DNA of 7,082 nt from an uncultured Rhodanobacter sp. (GTDB taxonomy: Bacteria > Pseudomonadota > Gammaproteobacteria > Xanthomonadales > Rhodanobacteraceae): assembly GCA_903827735.1 (NCBI GenBank), contig CAIKJM010000364.1, positions 1 to 7,082 of the forward strand. Direction: 5' to 3'. Shown one piece after another: positions 6,511 through 7,082 of this stretch; position 1 is the stretch's first letter; each line of letters begins with the position of its first letter. Made by a program: the position numbers and the translations under genes. The notes under the pieces were generated by a model that was given only the letters and a program-made list of their open reading frames with translations, had not been told where the DNA came from and made no database searches.

Positions 6511-6565
6511 ATGCATAACAGGCGCCTTGCCGCGACGTGAGGCGGTGGCTCTTGGGTAAGGACGC

Positions 6566-7082
6566 ATGACAAAAATCAGCGGTGTGGAACAACTGATGCA
6601 GCGCATTGCCGAGCAGTTCGACGCGCTGCCGCGGCAGCAGCAGAACGTGGCGCGCTATGTCGAGGAGCAGCGCGCCAACATCATGCTCCAGCGCGTCAAC
6701 GAGGTGGCTGAGGGCGCCGGTGTGCACGCCTCCGCGGTGGTGCGGTTCGCGCAGCGCTTCGATTTTTCCGGCTACAGCGAGATGCAGGCGGTGTTCCGCA
6801 GCGAACACACGGCGCACGTGGCGCCCGCGCGCAGTTACCAGCAGCGCATCCGCCGGGTGATCGAGGATGGCCCCGAACAAATGCAGCCCGCGCAGATGGC
6901 GCTGCGTTTCATCGACGCCAGTCGGGCAGGGCTCGATGAGCTGGCCAGCGAATTCGACGCCAAGAGTTTCGAGGACGCGGTCGACCTGCTGGTCAAGGCC
7001 GACACGATTTACGTGGTCGCCGTACGCCGCGCGTTTTCCATCGCCAGCTATATCGCCTACGCCCTGCAGCACACGCACAAGC
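6566..7082 (+). CDS. iolR: MurR/RpiR-family transcriptional regulator, probable IolR (partial, C-terminus beyond right edge)
   Basis: The plus frame from ATG at 6566 is open to the window end, giving 172 residues of a protein usually about 280-300 long. Residues 1 to about 77 form the RpiR-type HTH_6 domain: LPRQQQNVARYV (21-32), then the helix-turn-helix around VNEVAEGAGVHASAVVRFAQRF (44-65) and the FSGYSEMQAVFR tail (67-78). A SIS sugar-phosphate-binding domain begins near residue 145, with the first strand and helix seen in TIYVVAVRRAFSIASYIAYAL; the effector-binding remainder is outside. Such proteins sense phosphorylated sugars in the cytoplasm; in inositol clusters the likely effector is a phosphorylated catabolic intermediate. 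It is divergent from the transport operon and beside the GGAA-N6-TTCC dyad, supporting an IolR role. TAAGGA lies only three bases before the ATG, so GTG at 6584 or ATG at 6596 are possible alternative starts; 6566 keeps the usual N-terminal length. The gene symbol rests on context. Confidence 0.85.
   Translation, partial: MTKISGVEQLMQRIAEQFDALPRQQQNVARYVEEQRANIMLQRVNEVAEGAGVHASAVVRFAQRFDFSGYSEMQAVFRSEHTAHVAPARSYQQRIRRVIEDGPEQMQPAQMALRFIDASRAGLDELASEFDAKSFEDAVDLLVKADTIYVVAVRRAFSIASYIAYALQHTHK

Noticed and set aside
5489..6559. A 356-codon plus-strand frame opposite the binding-protein gene and across the intergenic region
   Set aside because: It is antisense to a conserved gene with a signal peptide and intact fold motifs, and its tail runs through the AT-rich promoter block. 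It shows no family resemblance.
6347..7078. N-terminal extension of the binding protein to a 591-residue frame
   Set aside because: The extension crosses the divergent promoter and runs antisense to the RpiR-family gene. The start at 6346 has a good ribosome binding site and begins a proper signal peptide.
1..7082. CRISPR array, tRNA/rRNA, insertion sequence or phage parts
   Set aside because: No regularly spaced repeats, RNA gene signatures, transposase motifs or terminal repeats were seen; the window is filled by an ordinary catabolic operon.

Overview
The window holds the front part of a myo-inositol uptake and catabolism operon and its divergently transcribed regulator. The sequence is GC-rich with strong G/C bias at third codon positions. 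Gene content and protein style point to a proteobacterium, perhaps a Rhodanobacter/Dyella-type gammaproteobacterium or a Burkholderia-type betaproteobacterium; that placement is a guess from general resemblance, not a search.

Layout, right to left (the operon is on the minus strand): a MurR/RpiR-family regulator gene, probably iolR, starts at 6566 on the plus strand and runs off the right edge. A 219-bp divergent intergenic region (6347-6565) follows, with an AT-rich promoter-like block and a 16-bp near-perfect dyad containing GGAA-N6-TTCC. Then come a periplasmic sugar-binding protein (5303-6346), an intergenic 13-bp hairpin (5259-5296), a CUT2-type permease (4037-5218), a single-domain ATPase (3208-4026), iolC fused to a DUF2090 aldolase-like domain (1186-3159), and iolD (start at 1189, cut by the left edge).

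How they work together: the binding protein, permease and ATPase form an ABC importer, very likely for myo-inositol because the catabolic genes follow on the same strand with small gaps. IolD opens the ring of trihydroxycyclohexane-dione. IolC phosphorylates 2-deoxy-5-keto-gluconate, and its C-terminal domain probably cleaves the product to dihydroxyacetone phosphate and malonate semialdehyde. The remaining enzymes (IolG, IolE, IolB, IolA) are not in the window and are expected beyond the left edge or elsewhere. The regulator probably represses the operon through the intergenic dyad and is relieved by an inositol-derived sugar phosphate sensed by its SIS domain.

Nothing here looks like a wholly new system. 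The points most worth a second look are the putative IolR operator, the strong hairpin between the binding-protein and permease genes, the kinase-aldolase fusion, and the one-domain ATPase in a family where two-domain ATPases are common. The many long plus-strand open frames opposite the operon are best explained as GC-bias shadows.
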